From: Kitasatospora phosalacinea
GTDB taxonomy: Bacteria; Actinomycetota; Actinomycetes; Streptomycetales; Streptomycetaceae
Direction of reading: 5' to 3'
DNA: 64,000 nt
Assembly: GCF_000717185.1 (NCBI RefSeq)
Contig: NZ_JNYE01000044.1
Span: 7,546 to 71,545, forward strand
Shown here: positions 36,286 to 46,080 of the stretch, one piece after another
How the letters are laid out: each line of letters begins with the position of its first letter
Numbering within the stretch: the stretch's first letter is position 1
Made by a program: the position numbers and the translations under genes
Notes under the pieces: model-generated
The model's input: only the letters and a program-made list of their open reading frames with translations
Told to the model about the DNA's origin: nothing
The model's database searches: none

Positions 36286-37788
36286 TCAGCTCGCGTACGG
36301 GTTCCCGCCCGACGGCGGCTGCTGCCCGTACGCGGGCGGCGCGGGCGGCTGCCGGCCGTACGCCGGAGGGGCGGGCGGGGCGCCGTAGGGCGGCTGCGCG
36401 GGGGGCTGCTGGCCGTACGCGGGCGGCTGCTGGCCGTAGGGCTGCTGGGGCGGCTGCTGGCCGTACGGCGCGCCGGGCGGCACCGGGCCGGGGCCGGAGC
36501 CCGCGGAGCGGTTGCGCCGCACGACCAGCACCACCACGAGCACCACCACCAGGACGCCCGCCACTGCACCGCCGACGACCAGCGGCAGCTTGCTCGACCC
36601 GGACGACTTCTCCCCCTCGGCCACCGGCGCCGCGGCCGGGGACGCGGTCCCGTCCGGAGCGGCCCCCGAGGGCGCCCCGGCGGCGTCGCCCGCCGCCCCG
36701 CCCGGCTGGTCGTCCGCACCGGCCGACGGCGCGGACGAGGCCCCGCCGCCGCTCCCGGCCGCGGCCGCGGGCAGCGGGCTGACGTCCGCCGGGCCCGGGT
36801 CGCCGGGGGTGGTCAGGGCGATCCGGGGGCGGACCACGCCGTAGCCGAGGAAGTCGCTGCGCTGGCCCTGGCCGCTCGCGGTGTTGATCAGCACCCGCAG
36901 CACCTGGTTGGCCGTCCAGTCGGGGTGCGCGGACCAGACCAGCGCGGCGGAGGCGGAGACCAGGGCGGTGGAGTCGGAGGTGCCGTCGCCCTTGCAGTAG
37001 CCGGACGTGCCGGTGCACGCGCCGTAGATCTCCACGGCCGGGGCGGCCAGCGCCACCTGCGGACCGTGCTGGGACTTCGCCCACGCCTTCCCGTCGCGGT
37101 CGGCACCGGCCACGCCGACGACGCCGGGCAGCGCGGCCGGGTACGCGACGGGGTTGCCGTCGGCGCCCTCGTTGCCGACGGCGGCGACCACGAGCGCGCC
37201 GCGGGAGTTGGCGTGGTCGACGGCCGCCTGGAGCTTGCTGCGGTTGGCGGCCGTGAGGCTGGTGGTGCCCTGGGAGACGTTGATGACCTTGGCGCCGTGG
37301 TCGGCCGCGTAGCTGATCCCCCGGGACAACTGGTCCGTGTACCGGTCGTCGTTCTCGAAGGTGCCGCCGCCCATGTCGTTGATCTTGACGGGGAGGATCT
37401 TCGCGCCGGGGGCGAGCCCGTAGGCGCCCTGGCCGTTCAGGCTCTTCCCGCTGCCGGCGATGTCGCTGGCCATGTGGGTGCCGTGGCCCGCCGGGTCGGA
37501 GAGCTCCCCGCCGGACAGGCCGCTCAGGTCGGTGCCCGGGACGAGCTGACCCGCCAGGTCGGGGACGTCGCCCTGCACGCCGGTGTCGACCACGGCGACG
37601 ACGATGCCCTTGCCGGTGCTGGTCCGCCACATCTCCTCGGCGTGCATGGCGTCCAGGTGCCACTCCTGCGCGCGGATCGAGTCCACCGCCGACGCGGGAC
37701 CGGCCGACCACCCCCACAGGACGGCGCCGACCGCCGCCGCTGCGGCGAACCGCCGCCCCCGTCCTGCCCTGTCCGTTCGCCGCATCAC
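36286..37788 (-). CDS. mycP: Type VII secretion mycosin (S8 subtilisin-like protease)
   Basis: 500 residues. Signal peptide cleaved near 34 (ASA). S8 catalytic triad: D68 (VVDTG), H102 (GHGTH) and S271 in GDGTSDSTAL, where the family GTSxAAP motif is relaxed. A membrane helix follows (about 404-428, VVGGAVAGVLVVVLVVVLVV), then a repetitive cytoplasmic tail rich in PYGQQPP units. Mycosins are membrane-anchored proteases that stabilise or process type VII secretion substrates. Last gene of a three-gene unit after the PE-like and PPE-like genes. The proline-rich cytoplasmic tail is longer than in typical mycobacterial mycosins. Confidence 0.85.
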   Translation of the reverse strand: MMRRTDRAGRGRRFAAAAAVGAVLWGWSAGPASAVDSIRAQEWHLDAMHAEEMWRTSTGKGIVVAVVDTGVQGDVPDLAGQLVPGTDLSGLSGGELSDPAGHGTHMASDIAGSGKSLNGQGAYGLAPGAKILPVKINDMGGGTFENDDRYTDQLSRGISYAADHGAKVINVSQGTTSLTAANRSKLQAAVDHANSRGALVVAAVGNEGADGNPVAYPAALPGVVGVAGADRDGKAWAKSQHGPQVALAAPAVEIYGACTGTSGYCKGDGTSDSTALVSASAALVWSAHPDWTANQVLRVLINTASGQGQRSDFLGYGVVRPRIALTTPGDPGPADVSPLPAAAAGSGGGASSAPSAGADDQPGGAAGDAAGAPSGAAPDGTASPAAAPVAEGEKSSGSSKLPLVVGGAVAGVLVVVLVVVLVVRRNRSAGSGPGPVPPGAPYGQQPPQQPYGQQPPAYGQQPPAQPPYGAPPAPPAYGRQPPAPPAYGQQPPSGGNPYAS

Positions 37789-37892
37789 ACTCTCCCTCGT
37801 GCTCCGTCGTGTGCACCGGGGCGTCCCCGCCGCACGGTTCGGCCCGGCCGCGGGAGCCGCAGCCCCCGCGACCGGGCCGTCCGAACCGGTCG

Positions 37893-39503
37893 CTACTCGA
37901 TCACGTTCGGGTTGACCGGGCCCATCCCGGACGTCCAGGTGTTCTCGTCCTCGGTCAGGTAGTCCGGGCGGTTGCCCTGGGCCTTGCCCTTGCGGCTCGC
38001 GCCGCCGCCACCGCCCTGGCCGCCGCCGAACGAGCCCCCGGCCCGGCCGTCCGCGCCCCGCTCGGCCCGGCCGCGCAGGCCGGTGCCGCCCGGGGTGAAC
38101 TCGCCGCGCCCGCCGGTGCCGCGGCTGCCGCCGACGGTGCCGCCCGCGCGGCTGACCATCCCGCTGCCGCGCGAGCCGCCCGCACCGCCGCGGGCACCGC
38201 CCGCGCCGCCACCGCCGCCGCCGTGCATGCCGCCGCCCATGCCGCCCGCGCCCGCGCGGCCGGCCTGGCCCGCGGCGCCCGCGGCACCCGTGGAGGAGCC
38301 GGTGCCGCCGGTGCCCGGGCGGGCACCCGTCCCGGCGGTCCCGGCCGAGCCGGTGCCGCCGGTGCGGCCGCCGGTGGCGCCGCCGCCGAGGGTGCTCCCG
38401 CCGACGCCGCCCCGGCCGCCGGGGATCCCGCCCCCGGCCACGTAGCCGCCGCCACCGCCGTAACCGCCGCCGGTGTAGCCGCCACCGCCACCGCCACCGG
38501 TGTAGCCGCCACCGCCGCCGACCGGCGGGGTGACGACCGGCGGGTCGGTGTGGGCGATCCGCAGCGGCGGGGGCGTCGGGCCGGTGACCGGCGGCGAGGT
38601 CCAGGGCGGGGTCGGGGTCGGGTTCGGGCCCGGGGTCGGCGTGGGGGTCGGGCCGGTGGTCGGCGGCGACCAGGTCGGCGGCCGGTACGTCGAACCCCCG
38701 CCGCCGCCGCCCCCGCCGATGCCGCCGCCCCCGCCGCCGGTGTACCCGCCACCGCCGCCACCGCCGGTGTAGCCGCCGCCGCCCCCGGTGCCGCCGCCCC
38801 CGCCGATCGGCACGTCCTGGAGGTCGTCCCTCTGCTTCGCCCCCGGCGGAGCCGGGAACACCGGCACCTGCGCCGAGTTGAGCTGCGTGGTGGCGTGCTC
38901 GTACGACTGGCTGAGGCGCTCCATCTGTGTGATGGCCTCCTGGTGCGCCTCGAAGATGCGGTCGGACGCGGCGCGGGCCTGGTCCTCGCTGACCCAGTCG
39001 GAGTCGAACATCCCGGCGACCTTGCCGCCGACGAAGCCGCCCACGACGGTGCCGACGCCAGGCATCAGGACGCTGCCGACCACGGCGCCGCCGATGGTCG
39101 CGGCGGTGTTGTCCTGGGCCTCGTAGCGGCGCAGCGTCTCGATGTCCTCCTGCGGGACCGGCGGCAGGCCGTACTTGACGTTGCTGAGGGTGTCGGCCGC
39201 GGAGGTCATGTAGGTGCCCGCGGTCCGCGAGTACGAGGCCAGGTCCATGGTGGAGCGGGAGACCTGGCCGCCCCAGGCCTTGAAGCTGTCGGCCGCGGTG
39301 CCCTCCCAGTCGAGGCCGCTGATGTGGGCGTGCAGCTCCTCGCTGATCTGGTCCATCTGCGCGGCGGCGTCGGACAGTTGGCGGCCGACGTAGGACACCG
39401 CGAACGGGTCCGCTTCCTGCACCATGGCCAGCAGTTCCTCGTGGCTGGCACGGCCGATCTCGCCCGGCTGGAGGCGGACCAGTCTTCTCTCTTCGAGTTC
39501 CAT
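37893..39503 (-). CDS. PPE/WXG-type secreted protein with Gly-rich repeats
   Basis: 536 residues. N-terminal helical domain with the WXG turn at 66-68 (W-E-G), followed by helices to about 210; YEAQD at 127-131 and YLTED at 515-519 fit the YxxxD/E type VII export signal. A huge Gly/Thr/Pro-rich middle has GGGGGYTG and PTPTP repeats (about 225-500), and a conserved-looking acidic tail ends in NPNVIE. No signal peptide. Probably exported through a type VII system together with the neighbouring PE-like protein and processed by the adjacent mycosin. The repeats are codon-level minisatellites. Confidence 0.72.
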   Translation of the reverse strand: MELEERRLVRLQPGEIGRASHEELLAMVQEADPFAVSYVGRQLSDAAAQMDQISEELHAHISGLDWEGTAADSFKAWGGQVSRSTMDLASYSRTAGTYMTSAADTLSNVKYGLPPVPQEDIETLRRYEAQDNTAATIGGAVVGSVLMPGVGTVVGGFVGGKVAGMFDSDWVSEDQARAASDRIFEAHQEAITQMERLSQSYEHATTQLNSAQVPVFPAPPGAKQRDDLQDVPIGGGGGTGGGGGYTGGGGGGGYTGGGGGGIGGGGGGGGSTYRPPTWSPPTTGPTPTPTPGPNPTPTPPWTSPPVTGPTPPPLRIAHTDPPVVTPPVGGGGGYTGGGGGGGYTGGGYGGGGGYVAGGGIPGGRGGVGGSTLGGGATGGRTGGTGSAGTAGTGARPGTGGTGSSTGAAGAAGQAGRAGAGGMGGGMHGGGGGGAGGARGGAGGSRGSGMVSRAGGTVGGSRGTGGRGEFTPGGTGLRGRAERGADGRAGGSFGGGQGGGGGASRKGKAQGNRPDYLTEDENTWTSGMGPVNPNVIE

Positions 39504-39544
39504 CGCGTTTCTTCCCCCTGAGGTGTGGGCCGACCGGCCGACGG

Positions 39545-40111
39545 TCAGTACGAGCCCTGCTGGGTGCCGGTGAGCGGGGCCTGCGGAGCCTGCGCGGCCG
39601 GGTGGCCGGCCTGCTGCGCTCCGGCCTGCCCGTAGCCGCCGACCGGCGGGCGGCTCGCCTGGGCGCCCGCCTGGTTGAGGATCGAGTGGAACTGCTGCTG
39701 CTGTTCGGCGTCGGCGTTGTCGTAGCCGCGGGCGGCCATGTCGATGCTGGCGCTCATCGCCTCGATCTGGAGGGACAGCGTCTGGGAGAGCTGCTCCAGG
39801 TTGGCGTGCACGGTGCTGTAGGCGCTCATCAGGTCGCCGGCCTGGCCGAAGTTCTGGCCGAGCTGACCGGGCGTCAACTGCTGCTGCGAGATCGTGCCCC
39901 GGCTCGCGGGGGAGCTGTTGAGCGTGCTCAGGATGGCGTCCACCCGGGACTTGAAGGTCTGCAGGCTCTCGATCTCGACCTTGACCGCGCTCGCGCCGAC
40001 CTGGCCGGCCAGCGCCCGGGTGGCCGCGAACGCGGCGGCGCCCACGGCGCTGCCGAGGATGCCGGTGGGCGCGGTGCCCCCGCCGCCCCCGTCGCTGGAT
40101 GCCTCGAGCAT
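39545..40111 (-). CDS. PE-like helical type VII substrate
   Basis: 188 residues, predominantly helical (AAFAATRALAGQVGASAVKVEIESLQTFKSRVDAILSTL; GDLMSAYSTVHANLEQLSQTLSLQIEAMSASIDMAARG), with a YxxxD export motif YDNAD at 130-134 directly after a helix, and a short Gln/Pro-rich tail. The ATG at 40111 is supported by a GGGAAGGGG-type Shine-Dalgarno; the longer frame upstream is low complexity. Likely the heterodimer partner of the next protein and the first gene of the module. Confidence 0.6.
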   Translation of the reverse strand: MLEASSDGGGGGTAPTGILGSAVGAAAFAATRALAGQVGASAVKVEIESLQTFKSRVDAILSTLNSSPASRGTISQQQLTPGQLGQNFGQAGDLMSAYSTVHANLEQLSQTLSLQIEAMSASIDMAARGYDNADAEQQQQFHSILNQAGAQASRPPVGGYGQAGAQQAGHPAAQAPQAPLTGTQQGSY

Positions 40112-40449
40112 CGTGGTTCCCCTTCCCCCGTGGGCGCGGCCTGCCGCGCCCCTCCCTGCTTCAGATGTCGGCGCCCACTCCCCAGGGGCCCTGCGGGCCC
40201 GTTCCCGTGGCGGGTGCACGGGGCGCCAGGGCACAAAGATAGCGGTCCGGGGGGACAGCCGGGCAGGGACCCTGCGCGCACGTGCGACCGCGGCGGGACG
40301 GCCGCCGGGCGCCGGTGCCGCCGCGGCGGCCGAGCGGGCTGTCGGCGCGACTGTGTAGCGTTCAGCGCGGTGGGTCCGGGACGGGCCCGCGGAACGGTAC
40401 GTACGAACGAGAACGGTCGCCGTGCGGCGCGGCCGGTGGGAGGTACAAC
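40112..40449. promoter_or_regulatory. Divergent promoter region, type VII module and ung
   Basis: 338 nt with no gene. On the minus strand TATCTT (40236-40241) is the best -10, about 125 nt before the PE-like start. On the plus strand TGTAGCGTTCAGCG near 40352-40365 resembles a -10 region about 90 nt before ung. The rest is GC-rich with palindromic GGGCCCTGCGGGCCC. Confidence 0.4.
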
Positions 40450-41160
40450 GTGACGGAGCTGGCCGAGGCGTCCACGGGCGGCGTGCCGGAACTGCCCGCG
40501 TCCTGGCAGGCGGTGCTCGCCGAGGAGACCGGCAAGCCCTACTACGCGCAGCTGGCCGCGTTCCTGGCCGCCGAGCGCGCCGAGCACGAGGTGTTCCCGC
40601 CCGCCGGGCAGGAGTTCGCGGCGCTGGAGGCCACGCCGTACCAGGACGTCAAGGTGCTGATCCTCGGTCAGGACCCGTACCACGACAACGGCCAGGCGCA
40701 CGGCATGAGCTTCTCCGTGCTGCCGGGCGTGAAGACCCCGCCGTCGCTGCGCAACATCTACAAGGAGCTCGGTACCGACCTCGGCCTGACCGTCCCCGAC
40801 AACGGGTACCTGATGCCGTGGGCCGAGCAGGGCGTGCTGCTGCTCAACGCGGTGCTCACGGTGCGGGCGCACGAGGCCAACTCGCACAAGAACAAGGGCT
40901 GGGAGAAGTTCACCGACGCGGTGATCAAGGCGGTCAGCGCCCGCGAGGAGCCCTGCGTGTTCGTGCTCTGGGGCGGCTACGCGAAGAAGAAGCTCCCGCT
41001 GATCGACACCGGGCGCCACGTGGTGGTGCAGGGCGCGCACCCCTCGCCGCTGTCCGCGAAGCTGTTCCTCGGCAGCAAGCCGTTCTCGCAGATCAACGCG
41101 GCCCTGGAGGGCTTCGGTCAGAAGCCGGTCGACTGGCAGATCCCGAACCTCAAGGACTGA
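40450..41160 (+). CDS. ung: Uracil-DNA glycosylase
   Basis: Removes uracil from DNA; 236 residues, family 1. Catalytic water-activating loop GQDPYH (73-78, D75), the minor-groove PPSLRNIYKEL, and the leucine intercalation loop HPSPLSAK near 198-205. Start GTG at 40450 with GGGAGG upstream. Complete and expected to be active. A terminator follows. Confidence 0.96.
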   Translation: MTELAEASTGGVPELPASWQAVLAEETGKPYYAQLAAFLAAERAEHEVFPPAGQEFAALEATPYQDVKVLILGQDPYHDNGQAHGMSFSVLPGVKTPPSLRNIYKELGTDLGLTVPDNGYLMPWAEQGVLLLNAVLTVRAHEANSHKNKGWEKFTDAVIKAVSAREEPCVFVLWGGYAKKKLPLIDTGRHVVVQGAHPSPLSAKLFLGSKPFSQINAALEGFGQKPVDWQIPNLKD

Positions 41161-41173
41161 CCGCACGGCCGCG

Positions 41174-41204
41174 GGGGCCCGGGAGCGCACCGCTCCCGGG
41201 CCCC
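41174..41204 (+). terminator. Terminator after ung
   Basis: 14-bp perfect stem GGGGCCCGGGAGCG (41174-41187) and CGCTCCCGGGCCCC (41191-41204), loop CAC, 13 nt after the stop. Confidence 0.8.
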
Positions 41205-41419
41205 GCGGCGTTCGGTCGGCCGGGCCGGCGGTCCGGTGGCGGTCCGGTGGCGGCTCGCGGCGGGGGAGGCCGGGCGCAGGCCCCCGGGGGTGGCGTCGGG
41301 GTGGCGGCGGGCCACACAGCGCCGACGGCCGATGCGTGGGCCCGCCACATGTCCTCCCGGTGGGCGCGCCCCTACGGTTCCGGCATCCCACCAGCACCGG
41401 AACGTCAGGAGCCCCCACC

Positions 41420-42652
41420 ATGTCAGTCACGGACGCCACCCCCGGACGCCCCGTCCGGAAGCTCGCCGCGCTGGCGGCCTGCGTGCTGCTCGCCGCGGGC
41501 TGCGCGAAGGCCGGGACGGCGGGCAGCTCCACCGGGGCGGGCGCCGGGAGCCCGGTCAAGGTCGGCCTGGTGTACTCGCGGACCGGCCCGCTGGCCGCGT
41601 ACGGCAAGCAGTACCTGGAGGGCTTCAAGGCGGGGCTGGCGTACGCGACCGGGGGCACCGGCGCGGTGGACGGGCACCCGGTGGAGATCACCGAGCAGGA
41701 CGACGCGGGCGACCCGGCGAAGGCGGTCTCGGCGGTGAAGGACCTGATCGGCAAGGACGTGCGGATCCTGGCGGGTTCGACCGCGTCGGGCGTGGCGCTG
41801 CAGGTCGGGCCGATCGCGGCGCAGAACAAGGTGCTGTTCATCTCGGGCCCGGCGGCGGCGGACAAGGTCACCGGCCTGAACCGGTACACCTTCCGCTCGG
41901 GGCGGCAGTCGTACCAGGACACGAAGGCGGCGGCGTCGTTCATCGGCGACGCGAAGGGCAAGAAGGTCACGGTGCTGGCCCAGGACAGCGCGTTCGGGCA
42001 GGCCAACGTGGCGGCGGTGAAGGAGGTGCTGGGCGGCGAGGGCGCCACCGTGGACGCGGTGCTGGCGCCGCCGTCGGCGACCGACCTGACGCCGTTCGCG
42101 ACCCAGGCGAAGGCCGCGAAGCCGGACCTGCTGTACGTGGCGTGGGCGGGCGACACCGCCTCGGCGCTGTGGACCTCGCTGACCCAGCAGGACGTGTTCT
42201 CGGCGACCAGGGTGGTCACCGGCCTGGACGTGGCGGCCTCGTACCCGCTGTTCGGCCCCGCCGCCGAGAAGATCGACTTCCTGAACCACTACTTCGCGGG
42301 CGCGGCGGGCGGCACCGAGGCCGAACTGGCGATGACCGACGCGGTCACGAAGGCCGGCTCCGAGCCCGACCTGTTCACCCCGGACGGCTTCACGGCCGCG
42401 CAGATGGTGGTGCACGCGCTGGAGGCCAACAAGGGCTCCGACGCGGACACCGACGCGCTGGTGAAGGCGCTGGAGGGCTGGAGCTTCGACGGCGTCAAGG
42501 GCCGGCTGACCGTCCGGGCCGAGGACCACGCGCTGCTGCAGCCGATGTTCCAGGTCAAGCTGACCGGCACCGGCGCCGCCGCCGTGCCCGCCGCCGAGAA
42601 GATCCTGACCGCGGAGCAGGTCGCCCCGCCGGTCGTGAAGATGGCGGGCTGA
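41420..42652 (+). CDS. LIV-type ABC transporter substrate-binding lipoprotein
   Basis: 410 residues, periplasmic-binding-type lipoprotein. Lipobox LLAAGC near residue 28. The mature domain begins VKVGLVYSRTGPLAAYGKQYLEGFKAGLAYA, the signature of branched-chain amino-acid/amide binding proteins, with a two-lobe fold and ligand loops like GSTASGVALQVGPIAAQ. Opens a six-gene operon. The ligand may be an amino acid, amide or another small molecule; the terminal hydrolase makes an ester or amide substrate a possibility. The ATG at 41420 has AGGA 9 nt upstream. Confidence 0.85.
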   Translation: MSVTDATPGRPVRKLAALAACVLLAAGCAKAGTAGSSTGAGAGSPVKVGLVYSRTGPLAAYGKQYLEGFKAGLAYATGGTGAVDGHPVEITEQDDAGDPAKAVSAVKDLIGKDVRILAGSTASGVALQVGPIAAQNKVLFISGPAAADKVTGLNRYTFRSGRQSYQDTKAAASFIGDAKGKKVTVLAQDSAFGQANVAAVKEVLGGEGATVDAVLAPPSATDLTPFATQAKAAKPDLLYVAWAGDTASALWTSLTQQDVFSATRVVTGLDVAASYPLFGPAAEKIDFLNHYFAGAAGGTEAELAMTDAVTKAGSEPDLFTPDGFTAAQMVVHALEANKGSDADTDALVKALEGWSFDGVKGRLTVRAEDHALLQPMFQVKLTGTGAAAVPAAEKILTAEQVAPPVVKMAG

Positions 42653-42657
42653 GCGGC

Positions 42658-43412
42658 ATGGGAACCTCCGCCCCGGTGCTGCGGCTGGACGGGCTGGGCT
42701 GGTCCGTGCGCGGCGTCCCGATCGTGCAGGACGTGAGTTTCGAGGTGGCCGAGGGCGAGTTCGTGGCGTTCATCGGCCCCAACGGGGCGGGCAAGACCTC
42801 CCTGTTCAACCTGGTCTCCGGCATCCACCCCGCCTCGCACGGCACGCTGCACCTGGACGGGGCGGACATCACCGCGCTGCCGGTGCCCGCCCGGGCCCGG
42901 CGGGGGATCGGCCGCACCTTCCAGACCTCCTCGCTGTGGCCGGGCCTGACGGTGGCCGAGCACGTCCGCCTGGCCGCGCAGGCCGCGGCGGGGCCGGGCG
43001 CCTCGTACCGGATCTGGCGCCGCGCCGACCGCTACCGGCAGCAGGTGGAGCAGACGCTGGAGCGCACCGGCCTGGCCGACCGGGCCGACGACGTGGCCGC
43101 GTCGCTGTCGCACGGCGGCAAGCGGAAGCTGGAGCTGGCGGTGCTGCTGGTGGGCGAGCCGCGGCTGATCCTGCTGGACGAGCCGATGGCCGGGGTCAGC
43201 GCGGAGGAGGTGCCCGCGCTGGTGGAGCTGATCCGCTCGGTCCACCGGGAGCAGGGCCGCACCGTGCTGATGGTCGAGCACCACATGGACGTGCTCCTCG
43301 GGCTGGCCGACCGGCTCGCGGTGATGCACCACGGCACCCTGCTCGCACTCGACTCCCCGGACGCGGTGACGGCCGACGCCACCGTGCAGGGGGCCTACCT
43401 CGGGGAGGCGCT

Positions 43413-43416
<4 letters not shown>
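42658..43416 (+). CDS. LIV-type ABC transporter ATPase (LivG)
   Basis: 252 residues, ABC ATPase. Walker A GPNGAGKT, LivG-specific RRGIGRTFQTSSLWPGLTVAEHV, signature LSHGGKRKLELAVLL, Walker B RLILLDEPMAGVS, H-loop VEHHMD. The signature LSHGGKRK differs from the usual LSGGQ, as is typical for LivG. Starts 5 nt after the binding-protein stop; its stop overlaps the next start by 4 nt. Confidence 0.9.
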
Positions 43417-44131
<715 letters not shown>

Positions 44132-44135
<4 letters not shown>

Positions 44136-45013
44136 GCACCGTCGTCCTGCTCGCCTGCACCGGACTGGGGCTCGGCGCGCTGTACTTCCTGGTCGCCTCC
44201 GGCCTGTCGCTGGTCTTCGGCCTGATGGACGTCCTCAACTTCGCCCACGGCGCCCTGCTCTCCGTCGGCGCCTACGCCGCCTGGTGGGCCGCCACCGACG
44301 GGCACCTGGGCTTCTGGCTCGCGGTGGCCTTCGGCACGGTGGTGGGCACCGCCGCCTCGGTGCTGCTCGAACTCGTCCTGATCCGGCCGCTGTACGCCCG
44401 CCCCCGCGACCAGATCCTGGCCACCGTCGGCGTCGGCCTGGCGCTGCCCGCCCTGCTCATGGGCATCTGGGGCTCCGACGCCCGCCCCTTCCCCCAGCCC
44501 GCCGCCCTCTCCGGCACCGTCGACCTGCTGGGCGCGACCGTCCCGGTCAACCGCTTCGTGCTGGTGGCCGCCGCCCTGGCCGTCCTGCTCCTGCTACGGC
44601 TGTTCCTGGCCCGCACCCGCTACGGGCTGATCGTGCGGGCCGGGGTCGAGGACCGCGCCATGGTCACCGCCCTGGGCATCGACGTCCGCAGGGCCTTCAC
44701 CCTGGTCTTCGCGATCGGCGGCGCCGCCGCCTCGCTGGGCGGGGCGCTGGCCGGGCTGTACTTCGGCTCGGTCAACCCCTCCCAGGGCACCGGCCTGCTG
44801 GTCTTCGCCTTCGTCGTCGTCGTGATGGGCGGCACGGGCTCGGTCACCGGCGCCGCCGTCGCCTCGGTCGGCGTCGGCCTCGTCCAGCAGTTCGCCAACT
44901 ACGCTGCGGTTCCCGGTCTGGGGGCAGCCGGGCTCGGCGACCTGTCCGTGGTCGTCCTGCTCGCCGTCCTGCTGCTCGTCAAGCCCCGAGGACTCACCGG
45001 GAGACTCGCGTGA
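44132..45013 (+). CDS. LIV-type ABC transporter permease (LivH)
   Basis: 293 residues with eight or nine membrane helices. LivH signature GLGLGALYFLVASGLSLVFGLMDVLNFAHGALLSVGAYAAWW and the ATPase-coupling loop with TRYGLIVRAGVEDRAMVTALGIDVRRAFTLVFAIGGAAASLGGALAG. The start overlaps the LivF stop by 4 nt (ATGA). Confidence 0.93.
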
Positions 45014-46080
45014 CCGCCCCCCTCAAGCGCTGGTGGCCGCTGGCCCTGCTGCTCGCCCTGACCGCCGCGCCGTACAGCGCCCTGCCGCTGCCCGGCCTGC
45101 TCGACGGGCCGCTCGGCAGCCCCGGCAGCCTGCAACTGATCGCCCTGTGCCTGCTCTACGGCGGCCTCGCCACCGGCTACGACCTGCTGCTGGGCCGCAC
45201 CGGACTGCTCTCCTTCGGCCACGCCCTCTACTTCGCCACCGGCCTGTACGCCACCGACCTGGCGATGCTCGACCTCGACCTGGACCTCGTGCCCGCCGCC
45301 GTGTTCGGCACCGCCTGCTCGACCGTCCTGGCCCTCGCACTGGGCTCGGTCTCGCTGCGGGTGACCGGCATCGGCTTCTCCATGGTCACCCTGGCCTTCG
45401 CCCAGGCCGGGGCCATCCTGGTCCAGCGCAACCCGGGCGGCCGCACCGGCGGCGAGGAGGGCCGCTCCGCCCCCGCCCAGCACCTGCCCGACGCGCTCGT
45501 CGGCATCCAGAACACCGCCAACCTGTACTGGATCGCCCTGGCCTACCTCGTCCTGACCCTCGCCGTCGTCCACTGGACCACCTCCTCGCCCACCGGCCGC
45601 GTCTGGGCGGGCATCCGCGAGAACGAGCGCCGCGTCGAAGTCCTGGGCCTGCGCCCGTACGGCTTCAAGCTCCTCGCCTTCACCGTCTCCGGCACCCTCG
45701 CCGGTGCGGGCGGCGTCGTCCACCTGCTGCTCACCGGCGGCGCCACCCCGCAGGCCGCGGGCTCCGACGCCACCCTCGCCCTGCTGGTGATGGTCGTCCT
45801 GGGCGGCTCCGGCACCCGCTGGGGTCCGCTGCTCGGCGGCGTCCTCTACACCTGGGCCGCCCACCGCCTCGGCGACCTCGCCAACTCCGCGACCGTCGCC
45901 GACCTCCCCCCGGTGCTGCGCGTCCCGCTCTCCCAGCCGCTCTTCCTGCTCGGTACCCTCTTCGTCGCCGTCGTCTACCTCCTGCCCGGCGGCCTCGCCA
46001 AGCTCCCCGCCCGGCTGCGCGCCGGCCGCGCCCCCGCGGCCGCGGCCCCCGCCACCGCCCTCCCGGAAGGCGCCGCATGA
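45010..46080 (+). CDS. LIV-type ABC transporter permease (LivM)
   Basis: 356 residues, multi-pass. LivM features: LLYGGLATGYDLLLGRTGLLSFGHALYFATGLYA and the coupling region TGRVWAGIRENERRVEVLGLRPYGFKLLAFTVSGTLAGAGG. The start GTG overlaps the LivH stop by 4 nt. The hydrolase gene overlaps its end by 4 nt. Confidence 0.93.
   Translation: MTAPLKRWWPLALLLALTAAPYSALPLPGLLDGPLGSPGSLQLIALCLLYGGLATGYDLLLGRTGLLSFGHALYFATGLYATDLAMLDLDLDLVPAAVFGTACSTVLALALGSVSLRVTGIGFSMVTLAFAQAGAILVQRNPGGRTGGEEGRSAPAQHLPDALVGIQNTANLYWIALAYLVLTLAVVHWTTSSPTGRVWAGIRENERRVEVLGLRPYGFKLLAFTVSGTLAGAGGVVHLLLTGGATPQAAGSDATLALLVMVVLGGSGTRWGPLLGGVLYTWAAHRLGDLANSATVADLPPVLRVPLSQPLFLLGTLFVAVVYLLPGGLAKLPARLRAGRAPAAAAPATALPEGAA

Noticed and set aside
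38400..38800. Possible assembly error or frameshift in the Gly-rich repeats of the PPE-like gene
   Set aside because: The frame stays open through the repeats and ends in a plausible conserved tail; low complexity is expected for such proteins.
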